A DNA stretch of 10,819 nt from an uncultured Bacteroidales bacterium (GCA_937965665.1 CALCJE010000051.1:1-10819), one strand, 5' to 3'; numbered from the stretch's first letter, positions 1 to 7,575 are shown. Notes: generated by a model not told the origin, from the sequence alone. Program-made: numbers and translations.

Positions 1-218
1 ACCAGAAGCGTTTTTCGCCACTTATACAAAAAAACGGCAACCTTAAATGAACCAGCAGAACCGTTCGTGGAGTTATTCAGCATTGTATCAGCCTCAGAGT
101 TAACACCTGCAAAGATATAGAAATTAGCATAAAAACCAATAACAGCAATAACTTGCCCGCATTCACCTTCATCCTCTCCCCATAAAGGCAGTGAAAACCC
201 GGGGATGTACTGAAACAT
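1..218 (-). CDS. Possible partial minus-strand reading frame running off the window edge
   Basis: No product is recognised. On the minus strand a frame opens after a TAA at 246-248 and stays open to the left edge; its first ATG is at 216-218, giving 72 codons (starts MFQYIPGFSLPLW). Many codons follow the RNY pattern (runs such as GTT ATT GCT GTT ATT GGT), which is coding-like. A competing frame on the same strand (77-172, 31 aa, starts MKVNAGKLLLLLVFMLISIS) looks like a signal or membrane segment but stops early. A frameshift between the two would join a hydrophobic start to the longer frame. The frame lies downstream of the flippase on the same strand, so it could be the next operon gene or a decayed one. 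Treat it as uncertain. Confidence 0.25.
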   Translation of the reverse strand, partial: MFQYIPGFSLPLWGEDEGECGQVIAVIGFYANFYIFAGVNSEADTMLNNSTNGSAGSFKVAVFLYKWRKTLL

Positions 219-262
219 GTATCTTTCAGGAAAAGTTGTGCCATTTTAAGCCACCGAAATGA

Positions 263-1708
263 TTAACCATTTTTTATTAAACGGATCATTCCGCCTACAT
301 CAATCAATTTGAGAACAAATGCCCACAACAGTGAAGCAAATCCGGCAACAAAAAATGCAATATGCCAGTTATGTAACTGCTTGCTTGAGATAATATTAAT
401 AATAACAACACCGGCAGCAAAAAACGCAAGCGTTAAAATATACTTCCAGTTAATCGTAAACCTGAATATTTTCTGGGCAATGGCTACCTGGATGATTGCA
501 GTGGCAAATTGGGTAATCAGGCTTGCATAAGCTGAACCCACAGCCATAAACCGGGGTATAAGAATAAAATTAATCACAATATTGATTACCATTCCCGCCA
601 GCGCCATCATATTCAATGCTTTCATACTTCCATTGGCTGTAAGTAATGTGCCGAAAATGTAAGTCACCGAAATCGGGATAAAACCTATGATCAGCCATAC
701 AAACACTTTCTGGGCCTCCTGTATCTGGCCCACGTATAGCAGGTTCATAATCTGGTTGCTAAAAAATGATGAGCAGGTTGCCACAATCATCGACATGGTA
801 AAGATAATAGTAAACGAAAGTTTCACCATTCCGTCGACCGGCGATTTATCTTTAATAAGCCTGGCAAAAATCGGTACCAGGATTACAGAAAAGAGGTATG
901 CGATCATGTTAACAGCATCCAGCAGCCTGAAGGCCTTTGCATAAATATCAACCTGGGCTGTCCCTATTCCTTTGGGCAGCAGGCGCTCAATCATTACCGA
1001 GTCAATACGGTTATAAAAGGACATGAGCAACACCAGCAACGCATACGGGAAGCTTTGCTTAATAATCATTTTGAAAAATGCCGGGTCCCAGCCCAGCCTG
1101 GTAAAACTGGCACGTTTAATTACAATTACCAGGGCAAAAAGTGCAGTAAGCAGGTAAGCCAACGTTTGTGCATACACAAACCATATCATGTGGAAAGGCT
1201 CCTGGCTGCTGCGCCCCCAAAGCAGGATACTGCAGAACAGAATCATTAGCAGCCTGTCGAGTACCGAAATAACACTGTCAATTTTAAACAACAGTAAACC
1301 CGAAATATTCGATCGCAGGTACAGGATCAACGACACCAGGAATTGGTTTATGCCCAGGAAAGCCAGGAAATAGAAATGACGGGCATCGTATCCAATTACA
1401 GCGGCAACAATAAAAATGGCGGCAAAATAAATGGCGCCAAGCACTAACCGCAGGGTGGCTATTCCCGAAAAGTGCTTATTCAGCAAGTGGTTGTTCTGCG
1501 CAATGTTCCTGTTGTTGAAATTGGTGATACCAAAATCGAGCAGGATATTAAAGAGAAAAGTAAAATTGAGAATCGTAAAATAAAAACCATACTCGCCCGG
1601 CGCTGCCATGTTCTGTACCGTGCGGTCGATGCCAAAAATCCAGAATGGCTTTACCAGCAGGTTTAAGAAAAGCAGGAATCCGAGGTTGGTTAAAAATTTA
1701 CGCTTCAT
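263..1708 (-). CDS. Wzx/MOP-superfamily polysaccharide flippase
   Basis: Predicted inner-membrane flippase that moves lipid-linked oligosaccharide to the periplasmic face for O-antigen, capsule or exopolysaccharide assembly. The 481-residue protein is hydrophobic almost throughout, with alternating membrane segments compatible with the 12-14 expected in the polysaccharide_synt (PST/MOP) family. The N-terminal region has the family look: a first helix ending in VKPFWIFGIDRTVQN (about residues 19-33), then DFGITNFNNRNIA (58-70), a polar loop common in these flippases. Length fits the family. It starts at ATG 1706-1708, 3 nt after the FkbM stop, so the two are almost certainly cotranscribed. The substrate cannot be read from sequence. 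MATE-type drug exporters are more distant relatives; the glycosyltransferase and methyltransferase neighbours favour a glycan role. Confidence 0.9.
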   Translation of the reverse strand: MKRKFLTNLGFLLFLNLLVKPFWIFGIDRTVQNMAAPGEYGFYFTILNFTFLFNILLDFGITNFNNRNIAQNNHLLNKHFSGIATLRLVLGAIYFAAIFIVAAVIGYDARHFYFLAFLGINQFLVSLILYLRSNISGLLLFKIDSVISVLDRLLMILFCSILLWGRSSQEPFHMIWFVYAQTLAYLLTALFALVIVIKRASFTRLGWDPAFFKMIIKQSFPYALLVLLMSFYNRIDSVMIERLLPKGIGTAQVDIYAKAFRLLDAVNMIAYLFSVILVPIFARLIKDKSPVDGMVKLSFTIIFTMSMIVATCSSFFSNQIMNLLYVGQIQEAQKVFVWLIIGFIPISVTYIFGTLLTANGSMKALNMMALAGMVINIVINFILIPRFMAVGSAYASLITQFATAIIQVAIAQKIFRFTINWKYILTLAFFAAGVVIINIISSKQLHNWHIAFFVAGFASLLWAFVLKLIDVGGMIRLIKNG

Positions 1709-1711
1709 AGG

Positions 1712-2464
1712 CTAGCCTTTAGGATCGGGTAAAACCCTAAAAAAGAAATTCTGCGTGTGATGCCTGTGGATATCAAATTCTGCCAGGTCCCCGTTTTCGA
1801 GCACAAAGGCACTGTACCCTAAATCATTCAACAGCCGCATGCAATCCTTACGATTCTGATTGTCCCATAATTCGGCATATATCAGCGGCTTATGACTGGC
1901 AAGCAGTTTTTTTGCTCCATCCAGAACAAAGTATTCATAATTTTCTACATCAATTTTTATCCCCGAAACCAGTTTGTCAGGCGATTGAAGTTCGGCAATA
2001 TCATCGAGCCGGTGCATAGGCACCTGGTATTTTATACCCGTATCGCCCTCGCTGCCTTCAACTCCTTCGATATGGCTCAGCCCCTGGAATTTTACATGCT
2101 TGTGTTCGGGCAAAATAATTTCGGCAGTTCCTTCATAATTGCCAAGGGCCACATCAAAAACCTTAACATTGCCCAGTTTATAATATTTAATCAGCCTGCG
2201 TAATGTTTTGAGGTTTTCGGGCACAGGTTCGAAGGAAAATATCTGCGATGCCGGCAATTTCCGGGCCAGGTGAACAGTCATAACCCCGATATTTGCACCA
2301 ATATCAAGAACCGTTGAATTGTCGGGCAACATGGACAGAAAATGCAAAAAATCGCCTTCTTTACGATTATGCCTGAGTGTTGAAATAATATAAAGTGAAA
2401 AAACAAATAGATAGTTGCTGAATCCCAATAATTTCTGCAATACAAATTTTACAAATGTTTTCAT
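1712..2464 (-). CDS. FkbM-family SAM-dependent methyltransferase
   Basis: Predicted S-adenosylmethionine-dependent O-methyltransferase of the FkbM family (Methyltransf_21). In surface-glycan loci this family usually methylates a sugar hydroxyl. The 250-residue protein has a short hydrophobic N-terminal stretch (about 12-30) that may associate with the membrane. The Rossmann SAM site follows as VLDIGANIGVMTVHLA (52-67), with the acidic end of strand 2 in FSFEPVPEN (77-85). The second family hallmark is GIKIDVENYEYFVLDGA (168-184). The start is ATG 2462-2464, in line with a complete N-terminus. It is the first gene of a two-gene operon with the flippase (3-nt gap), which suggests it modifies the same glycan that the flippase exports. 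The exact acceptor is unknown. Confidence 0.9.
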   Translation of the reverse strand: MKTFVKFVLQKLLGFSNYLFVFSLYIISTLRHNRKEGDFLHFLSMLPDNSTVLDIGANIGVMTVHLARKLPASQIFSFEPVPENLKTLRRLIKYYKLGNVKVFDVALGNYEGTAEIILPEHKHVKFQGLSHIEGVEGSEGDTGIKYQVPMHRLDDIAELQSPDKLVSGIKIDVENYEYFVLDGAKKLLASHKPLIYAELWDNQNRKDCMRLLNDLGYSAFVLENGDLAEFDIHRHHTQNFFFRVLPDPKG

Positions 2465-2548
2465 TCAATACGCCTTAAATTTTTATCAATAGTATAGCTA
2501 TTTACGAACGTGTATTAATTTTAACGCTCCAGGGTTTAAAATAGTGTG

Positions 2549-2579
2549 CAAACTATCTAATTTTTATTACAGTTTCAAA
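2549..2579 (-). promoter_or_regulatory. Candidate Bacteroidetes-type promoter for the FkbM-flippase operon
   Basis: Reading the minus strand, TTTG (2576-2579) is followed after exactly 19 nt by ATAGTTTG (2549-2556). This resembles the Bacteroidetes -33 TTTG / -7 TAnnTTTG pair, with the first two bases of the -7 box swapped. A 5-bp dyad, ATAGT-N6-ACTAT (2541-2556), overlaps the -7 box and could be an operator. The predicted leader would be about 80 nt. The rest of 2465-2736 is AT-rich, and no convincing promoter for the plus-strand glycosyltransferase was found in it. Confidence 0.4.
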
Positions 2580-2736
2580 GGAGCTGATTCCCGCACCAAA
2601 TCATTGGTTTATGTGATTTCCGACAATAAAAATTGCAAAAAAAAAGCATCCGTATAGCGTATTTAAATTTCATGGAGCAAACAATTATTTCGCGAGCTTT
2701 ACGTAACTATTATAACGGATACAGAAATATTACAGT

Positions 2737-3861
2737 TTGAAAATTGCAGTAAATACACGCCTGCTTTTAAATGAGCGACTGGATGGCATCGGAAGGTTTA
2801 CAGATGAAACCTTGCGGATCATCACCTCGCAACATCCTGAACACCGGTTTTTCTTTTATTTCGACCGGAAATACAACCAGAAATACATTTATAATTCCAA
2901 TGTACAACCCGTGGTATTGTTTCCCCAGGCAAGGCACCCATTCCTTTTCCTTTCCTGGTTCGAGGCTTCCCTTCCATTGCATTTTAAATTTTCGAAGCCT
3001 GATGTATTCCTGTCACCCGATGGGTTTTTATCGCTCGTAACCCATGTGAAATCGGTTGGCGTGATTCACGATCTGAACTTCGAACACTTTCCGGAAGATA
3101 TCCCGTGGCTGGTGCGTAAGTATTATAAAACAATGTTTCCAAGGTTTGCGCAAAAGGCATCGCGTATAGCAACCGTATCGGAATACTCAAAAAAGGATAT
3201 CGCCGGTTCATACGGAATAAATCCCGCTAAAATAGATGTGGTTTACAACGGTGCGGGAAATATTTTTCAGCCCCTGGATGCGGATGAAAAGCAGCAGGTA
3301 AGGCAACGATTTTCGAAAGGATCGGAATATTTCTTTTTTGTGGGCACACTGCATCCACGTAAAAACCTGGTAAATCTTTTCAGGGCGTTCGACCAGTTTA
3401 AGAAATCGGACAGTACCAATATAAAACTTGTACTTGCCGGTGCAAGGATGTGGTGGACCGATGAAATCCGGTTGGCATACGAAGGAATGGAATTTCGCGA
3501 TGAGGTTATTTTTACCGGCCGGGTTTCGGACCAGGACCTTGCTTCGCTGATGGCCTCGTCCCTTGCTTTAACGTATGTTTCTTATTTCGAAGGATTTGGA
3601 ATACCTATCCTCGAAGCATTCAGCTGCGATACGCCGGTAATTACCTCGAATTTGACCTCGATGCCCGAGGTGGCCGGGAATGCAGCCATACTCACCGATC
3701 CCTTTTCAACAGATTCGATTGCTGGTGCCATGCAAAAAATAGCAATGGATACTGATTTCAGGCAAAAACTGGTTGCCGCCGGCCGCGAGCAGCGACTTAA
3801 ATTTTCGTGGCAGCAAACCGCCGATAAATTATGGAACTGCGTGGAAAAGGCGCTTGAATGA
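2737..3861 (+). CDS. GT4-family glycosyltransferase (GT-B fold), TTG start
   Basis: Predicted retaining glycosyltransferase of family GT4, transferring a sugar from a nucleotide donor during surface-glycan assembly at the cytoplasmic face of the membrane. At 374 residues it has a typical GT-B length. The N-terminal acceptor domain begins MKIAVNTRLL with DGIGRF (16-21), and has VIHDLNFEHFP (109-119) and ATVSEYSKKDI (145-155). The C-terminal donor domain has FFFVGTLHPRKNL (199-211) and the catalytic EX7E motif EGFGIPILE (285-293), followed by TSNLTSMPEVAGNAA (303-317). The start is TTG at 2737: an in-frame TAA lies at 2713-2715, there is no nearby in-frame ATG, and the strand-1 sequence begins immediately at this codon. 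It resembles mannosyl/rhamnosyl-type GT4 enzymes, but specificity is not readable. It stands alone on the plus strand, divergent from the FkbM operon and convergent with murB. Confidence 0.9.
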   Translation: MKIAVNTRLLLNERLDGIGRFTDETLRIITSQHPEHRFFFYFDRKYNQKYIYNSNVQPVVLFPQARHPFLFLSWFEASLPLHFKFSKPDVFLSPDGFLSLVTHVKSVGVIHDLNFEHFPEDIPWLVRKYYKTMFPRFAQKASRIATVSEYSKKDIAGSYGINPAKIDVVYNGAGNIFQPLDADEKQQVRQRFSKGSEYFFFVGTLHPRKNLVNLFRAFDQFKKSDSTNIKLVLAGARMWWTDEIRLAYEGMEFRDEVIFTGRVSDQDLASLMASSLALTYVSYFEGFGIPILEAFSCDTPVITSNLTSMPEVAGNAAILTDPFSTDSIAGAMQKIAMDTDFRQKLVAAGREQRLKFSWQQTADKLWNCVEKALE

Positions 3862-3903
3862 TAACCGGCTGTATTTTCAAATTATACGCTAGTGGTTCAA
3901 AAA

Positions 3904-3931
3904 TCGTAAATCGTAAATCCCACCTCGTACC
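3904..3931. repeat. Short 7-bp-period tandem repeat at a convergent gene junction
   Basis: Four heptamers lie in register: TCGTAAA, TCGTAAA, TCCCACC and TCGTACC. The last abuts the murB stop codon, and the next seven bases (TTAAACC) keep a loose match. The array fills much of the 70-bp gap between the convergent glycosyltransferase and murB. No hairpin or T-tract terminator is visible in this gap. The same 7-bp periodicity recurs in a larger array at 7619-7716, also between convergent genes. Confidence 0.7.
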
Positions 3932-4960
3932 TTAAACCACATTTACTTCCATTTCGAGCGTAACGCCAAAACGTTCGTAAACTGAATTCCGGATGCGGTG
4001 CGCAAGCGTAAGTATATCACTCCCCGTTGCATTTCCGTAATTAACAAGAACCAAAGCCTGGCTCTGATGTACGCCAGCATCGCCTTCGCGGAAACCTTTC
4101 CAGCCACATTGTTCTATCATCCATCCTGCAGCAAGTTTCACCTGGTCATCACCCACAGGGTACCTTACAATTTTGGGAAACTGTTCTGATAAGGCATCGG
4201 CAAATTTCAGGTCGACAGTTGGATTTTTGAAAAAACTACCGGCATTGCCCAGTTTTTCAGGATCAGGCAGCTTACTCTGCCTGATGGCACATACAGCCTG
4301 ACACACATCAGCAATTCCGGGGTTTTCAATTTGCCGGGCCGCAAGTTCTTGTTTTATAGCGCCATATTCGAGGTGTACAACCGGGTTCAGCCTTAATTCA
4401 AAAGTTACCGACCATATCATTACTTTGCCTTTCAACTCGCGTTTAAAAATGCTGTCGCGATAACCAAAATTACAATCCTTGTTTCCAAATGTCTTCAGTT
4501 CACCGCTTTCCAGATCAATCGCTTCGAGTGAATGAATGCTGTTTTTAACTTCAATTCCGTAGGCCCCGATATTCTGAATCGGGCAACTGCCAACATTACC
4601 CGGAATAAGTGAAAGGTTCTCCAATCCGCCGAAACCTTTTTCGATGCACCAGCTTACAAATTCGTGCCAGTTTTCACCCGCCTGGGCCTTAACCAAAACT
4701 AAATTGTCCGATTGACTGATAATCTCTTTTCCTTTGTTGGCCAGGTGAACCACTATGCCCTTGAAATTGCCGGTAAAAAGGAGGTTACTTCCCCCTCCAA
4801 GCAAAAGCAGGGGATTTTTCTGAAACACTTCAGAGCGGATCAATTCCTGAACCTGTTCAACAGTTTCGACCTCTGTAAAATACCGGGCTACCGATTCGAG
4901 ATGGAAGGTATTGAGTGCATGCAGCGAAAATTTTTCTTGTATATCAGGATACAAAGGCAT
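3932..4960 (-). CDS. murB: UDP-N-acetylenolpyruvoylglucosamine reductase MurB (type I)
   Basis: FAD flavoenzyme that uses NADPH to reduce UDP-GlcNAc-enolpyruvate to UDP-MurNAc, the second committed step of peptidoglycan precursor synthesis in the cytosol. The 342-residue length is typical of type I MurB. FAD-binding elements include LLLGGGSNLLF (52-62) and LSLIPGNVGSCPIQNIGAYG (117-136). Expected catalytic residues are present: Arg168 in FGYRDSIF, the proton donor Ser242 in NAGSFFKNP, and a C-terminal glutamate in LEMEVNVV (Glu336 or Glu338). The insertion with the tyrosine-containing loop (about 193-232) marks the type I form. The gene starts at ATG 4958-4960. A weak minus-strand promoter-like pair, TTG (4997-4999) with AAATTTTG (4973-4980) 16 nt apart, lies just upstream. 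Neighbouring surface-glycan genes fit an envelope region but need not be cotranscribed. Confidence 0.97.
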   Translation of the reverse strand: MPLYPDIQEKFSLHALNTFHLESVARYFTEVETVEQVQELIRSEVFQKNPLLLLGGGSNLLFTGNFKGIVVHLANKGKEIISQSDNLVLVKAQAGENWHEFVSWCIEKGFGGLENLSLIPGNVGSCPIQNIGAYGIEVKNSIHSLEAIDLESGELKTFGNKDCNFGYRDSIFKRELKGKVMIWSVTFELRLNPVVHLEYGAIKQELAARQIENPGIADVCQAVCAIRQSKLPDPEKLGNAGSFFKNPTVDLKFADALSEQFPKIVRYPVGDDQVKLAAGWMIEQCGWKGFREGDAGVHQSQALVLVNYGNATGSDILTLAHRIRNSVYERFGVTLEMEVNVV

Positions 4961-4995
4961 AGGAGGTTAGAACAAAATTTTTAAAAAACGAATTA

Positions 4996-5238
4996 TCAAT
5001 GCGATTTTCGTCCATTCACTTTCAAACCGGAAAATGGTACCCCGGATTTTTTCGGTAAAATTACTTCAACCATTTGAATATCGGCCATATTTGTTGAAAA
5101 TTCATCAGAAATAGGTTGCCATGTTGCGCCAGGCAATTGCATTTCACCCATTAAAGATTGCTGAACCATGTTCCGTGCTGATTGATTGCAGGCAAAACAT
5201 CTATCCTTCTGCAGCTGCTCATGTTGAAATAATGGCAT
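4996..5238 (-). CDS. Small hypothetical protein upstream of murB
   Basis: No family is recognised. The 80-residue frame starts MPLFQHEQLQKDRCFACNQS and has a single CxxC (residues 14-17) near the N-terminus. The middle is rich in Q, M and polar residues, and the C-terminus is basic (GLKVNGRKSH). No signal peptide or membrane segment is visible. Codon choice (GAA, AAA, GAT, ATT dominant) looks similar to the neighbours, which mildly favours a real gene. It reads in the same direction as murB and ends 35 nt before the murB start, so it could be the first gene of a murB transcript. Against it, only 41 nt separate its start from the plus-strand glycosyltransferase start, there is no promoter-like box for it, and a lone CxxC does not make a metal site. 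It could equally be a decayed gene or a chance frame. Confidence 0.35.
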   Translation of the reverse strand: MPLFQHEQLQKDRCFACNQSARNMVQQSLMGEMQLPGATWQPISDEFSTNMADIQMVEVILPKKSGVPFSGLKVNGRKSH

Positions 5239-5255
5239 ATTTGTGACTAAAATCT

Positions 5256-5263
5256 TACTTTCG
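5256..5263 (+). promoter_or_regulatory. Candidate -7 box for the two-gene glycosyltransferase operon
   Basis: TACTTTCG differs from the Bacteroidetes -7 consensus TAnnTTTG at one position and lies 16 nt before the ATG at 5280, implying a very short leader. No well-spaced -33 TTTG was found (the TTTG at 5240-5243 is only 12 nt away), so the call is tentative. Confidence 0.35.
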
Positions 5264-5279
5264 CAGAGAAATCGGAAAG

Positions 5280-6404
5280 ATGAAAAAGAAAAGGGTTATT
5301 ATATCGGTAATAAACGACCTGGTTACCGACCAACGCGTGAACCGGACAGCCGGAGTGCTAACTGATCTCGGCTTTGAGGTACTTATGGTAGGGCGCCGTA
5401 AATTCGACAGCCCGGCAGTGCCGGTGCGTGAATATGAGACTTTCCGCATGCGACTTCTTTTTGAAAAAGGCCCGTGGTTTTATGCCGAATACAACACAAG
5501 GTTATTTTTCCTGCTGCTTTCGAGGCCTGCTGAATTGCTGGTAAGTAACGACCTCGATACACTTTTACCCAATTACCTGGTTCACAAACTGAAACGCATT
5601 CCGTTGGTGTATGATAGCCACGAGTATTTCACTGCTACACCCGAACTGGTTGACCGCCCCAGGGTGCAACGCGTATGGAAATGGATTGAAAAAAGCATTG
5701 TTCCTAAACTAAAAGACTGTATTACAGTTAACGCCAGCATTGCCAACCTTTTTGAAAAGGAATACAAGGTGCCTTTCCGCGTTGTGAGGAATATTCCAAA
5801 TGTCCCAAAACAAATTGAAACCCCTACACGCGAACAACTTAACCTGCCTGTTGACAAAAAAATCGTGCTTTTGCAGGGTTCAGGAATTAACATACAACGG
5901 GGAGCCGAAGAAGCCGTTGAAGCCATGCAGTATCTCGAAAATGTTCTGCTCCTGGTGGTAGGCGGTGGCGATGTATTGCCGGTTTTAAGAAACAAAGTGG
6001 ATGCGCTTAACCTGCACACAAAAGTTAAATTTGTTCCCCGCCAAACACCTGAAAACCTATCAGGGTACACCCGCAATGCCGACCTTGGACTTACGATTGA
6101 TAAAGACACCAACATAAACTACCGTTTCAGTTTGCCGAATAAGCTATTCGATTATATTCATGCCGGGGTGCCTGTACTTGCCACGCCACTGGTTGAACTA
6201 AAAAATATAATTCAGCAATACCAGGTTGGTGGTTTTATCGAAAATCACGATCCGGCGCATATCGCTTCAACCATAAATGCCATGCTTGATGATGAAAAGC
6301 AACTGGCAGAATACAAACTGAATACCGAAAAAGCGGCTGCCGATTTAAACTGGGAAACCGAAAAGAAAGTACTTTTCGAAATATTTTCGCCTTATGCCCG
6401 ATAA
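5280..6404 (+). CDS. GT4-like glycosyltransferase (group 1), first of an overlapping pair
   Basis: Predicted GT-B-fold glycosyltransferase of the group 1/GT4 type acting in surface polysaccharide or glycolipid synthesis in the cytosol or at the inner membrane. The 374-residue protein has an N-terminal domain starting with RVIISVINDLVTDQRVNRTA (5-24), a pattern often seen in Bacteroidetes enzymes of this group, then LVSNDLDTLLPNYL (87-100) and LVYDSHEYFTATPEL (109-123). The donor domain has VLLQGSGINIQRGAEEAVEA (196-215), VVGGGDVLPVL (226-236) and FSLPNKLFDYIHAGVPVLAT (283-302). In that last motif the usual second catalytic glutamate of EX7E is an aspartate (Asp291) after PNKLF. The next glycosyltransferase starts inside its last codons (11-nt overlap), indicating translational coupling and a shared pathway. 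Donor and acceptor are unknown. Confidence 0.88.
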   Translation: MKKKRVIISVINDLVTDQRVNRTAGVLTDLGFEVLMVGRRKFDSPAVPVREYETFRMRLLFEKGPWFYAEYNTRLFFLLLSRPAELLVSNDLDTLLPNYLVHKLKRIPLVYDSHEYFTATPELVDRPRVQRVWKWIEKSIVPKLKDCITVNASIANLFEKEYKVPFRVVRNIPNVPKQIETPTREQLNLPVDKKIVLLQGSGINIQRGAEEAVEAMQYLENVLLLVVGGGDVLPVLRNKVDALNLHTKVKFVPRQTPENLSGYTRNADLGLTIDKDTNINYRFSLPNKLFDYIHAGVPVLATPLVELKNIIQQYQVGGFIENHDPAHIASTINAMLDDEKQLAEYKLNTEKAAADLNWETEKKVLFEIFSPYAR

Positions 6405-7521
6405 ACACCTGCACATAGTTTCATTCAGTATCCCTTACCCGGCAAACTATGGCGGAGTGATCGATGTTTTTTATAAACTTGTGGCGCTGCACAAGGCCGG
6501 TATAAAAATTCACCTGCATTGCTACCAATACGACAGGCCTGAAGCTGAAATCCTTGAAAAATACTGCGAAACGGTTGCTTATTATCCCCGTAAAACCGGT
6601 TTCATTTCGCAGCTTTCGCTGAAGCCATATATCGTAGTAAGTCGCCGCTCTGAGATGTTGCTCAGAAACCTGCTGCAGGATAATTACCCGATTCTTTTTG
6701 AAGGGCTTCACAGCTGCTTTTACCTGAATAACAAAGCTTTAAAAGGGCGCACCCTGGTGTATCGCGAAAGCAATATCGAACACGATTATTACTTTAACCT
6801 GTTCAAATCGGAACATTCACCAGGGCGCAAACTGTTTTTCCTAACCGAAAGCCTGAAACTGCGGCTTTACCAGCAACAACTGCAGTATGCTACGCGTATG
6901 CTTGTGGTTTCACAAACCGACCGCGACTACCTCGCCGGCAAATTCCCGGGCAAAGATGTGGTGTACTTACCTAGTTTTCATGGCAATAACCAGGTACAGA
7001 GCCTGCCCGGCAAGGGCAATTACGTGCTGTACCACGGGAATCTTTCGGTGGGCGAAAACCTGCTTGCAGCCCAATACCTGGTTAAGGAAGTTTTTAACGA
7101 TATACCTGTAAAATTAAAGATAGCCGGTCTCAATCCACCTGAATCGCTCCGCGGGTTGGTGGCTTTGTACCCCAATGTTGAGTTGATTCCAAACCCGCCG
7201 CAAGCCGAAATGGATCAACTGATCAAAAATGCGCAGGTAAATATTTTGGTTACATTCCAGGCAACCGGGCTAAAATTAAAATTGCTCAACACACTATACA
7301 ACGGCCGCTGGATGCTGGTAAACCGCGAAATGCTGGCAGGCACCGGGCTCGAAAGCCTTTGTGAAATTGCCGCTGATGCGAAAGAAATGAAGAAAAAAAT
7401 AATTTCGCTTTTCGATACAGAATTTGATCAAAAGCAATTAATTGCGCGTGCCGAAATTTTACAGAGCCGGTTTTCGGATGAGCAAAACGCACTCACTTTA
7501 ATCGGGGAAGTTTTCAGGTAA
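6394..7521 (+). CDS. Divergent group 1 glycosyltransferase, second of an overlapping pair
   Basis: Predicted GT-B glycosyltransferase of 375 residues, probably adding a sugar to the same glycan as its upstream partner. The N-terminal domain starts with HIVSFSIPYPANYGGVIDVF (7-26), the usual strand-1 and glycine-rich loop of GT4 enzymes that process surface glycans. YRESNIEHDYY (123-133) and RMLVVSQTDRDYL (168-180) follow. The donor domain has VLYHGNLSVGENLLAA (211-226) and LKIAGLNPP (241-249). Where EX7E is expected, the protein instead has ATGLKLKLLNTLYNGRWMLV (290-309), with lysines and an asparagine replacing the glutamates. The fold is clear, but catalysis may use other residues or the protein may be a non-classical member. 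ATG 6394 overlaps the previous gene by 11 nt. The gene ends at TAA 7519-7521, just before a repeat-filled convergent junction. Confidence 0.82.
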   Translation: MPDKHLHIVSFSIPYPANYGGVIDVFYKLVALHKAGIKIHLHCYQYDRPEAEILEKYCETVAYYPRKTGFISQLSLKPYIVVSRRSEMLLRNLLQDNYPILFEGLHSCFYLNNKALKGRTLVYRESNIEHDYYFNLFKSEHSPGRKLFFLTESLKLRLYQQQLQYATRMLVVSQTDRDYLAGKFPGKDVVYLPSFHGNNQVQSLPGKGNYVLYHGNLSVGENLLAAQYLVKEVFNDIPVKLKIAGLNPPESLRGLVALYPNVELIPNPPQAEMDQLIKNAQVNILVTFQATGLKLKLLNTLYNGRWMLVNREMLAGTGLESLCEIAADAKEMKKKIISLFDTEFDQKQLIARAEILQSRFSDEQNALTLIGEVFR

Positions 7522-7530
7522 TCAACCCTT

Positions 7531-7575
7531 CAGGGCTTCGCGTTTCATGGCTTCGCGTTTCAGGGTTTCAGTGTT
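7531..7575. repeat. 15-bp tandem repeat after the glycosyltransferase operon
   Basis: Two almost identical 15-bp units, CAGGGCTTCGCGTTT (7531-7545) and CATGGCTTCGCGTTT (7546-7560), are followed by a degenerate third, CAGGGTTTCAGTGTT (7561-7575). They start 10 nt after the upstream stop codon. No dyad or T-tract is present, so this is not an obvious terminator. Confidence 0.75.

Noticed and set aside
4961..4968. Plus-strand AGGAGGTT resembling a perfect Shine-Dalgarno site
   Set aside because: No plus-strand ORF follows at usable distance (TAG follows immediately and the next ATG gives nothing gene-like). On the minus strand, where murB starts, it reads as an anti-Shine-Dalgarno sequence.
5582..6115. 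177-codon minus-strand frame inside the glycosyltransferase at 5280-6404
   Set aside because: It is antisense to a well-supported enzyme, is rich in Ser/Arg/Thr as expected of a shadow frame, and shows no domain.
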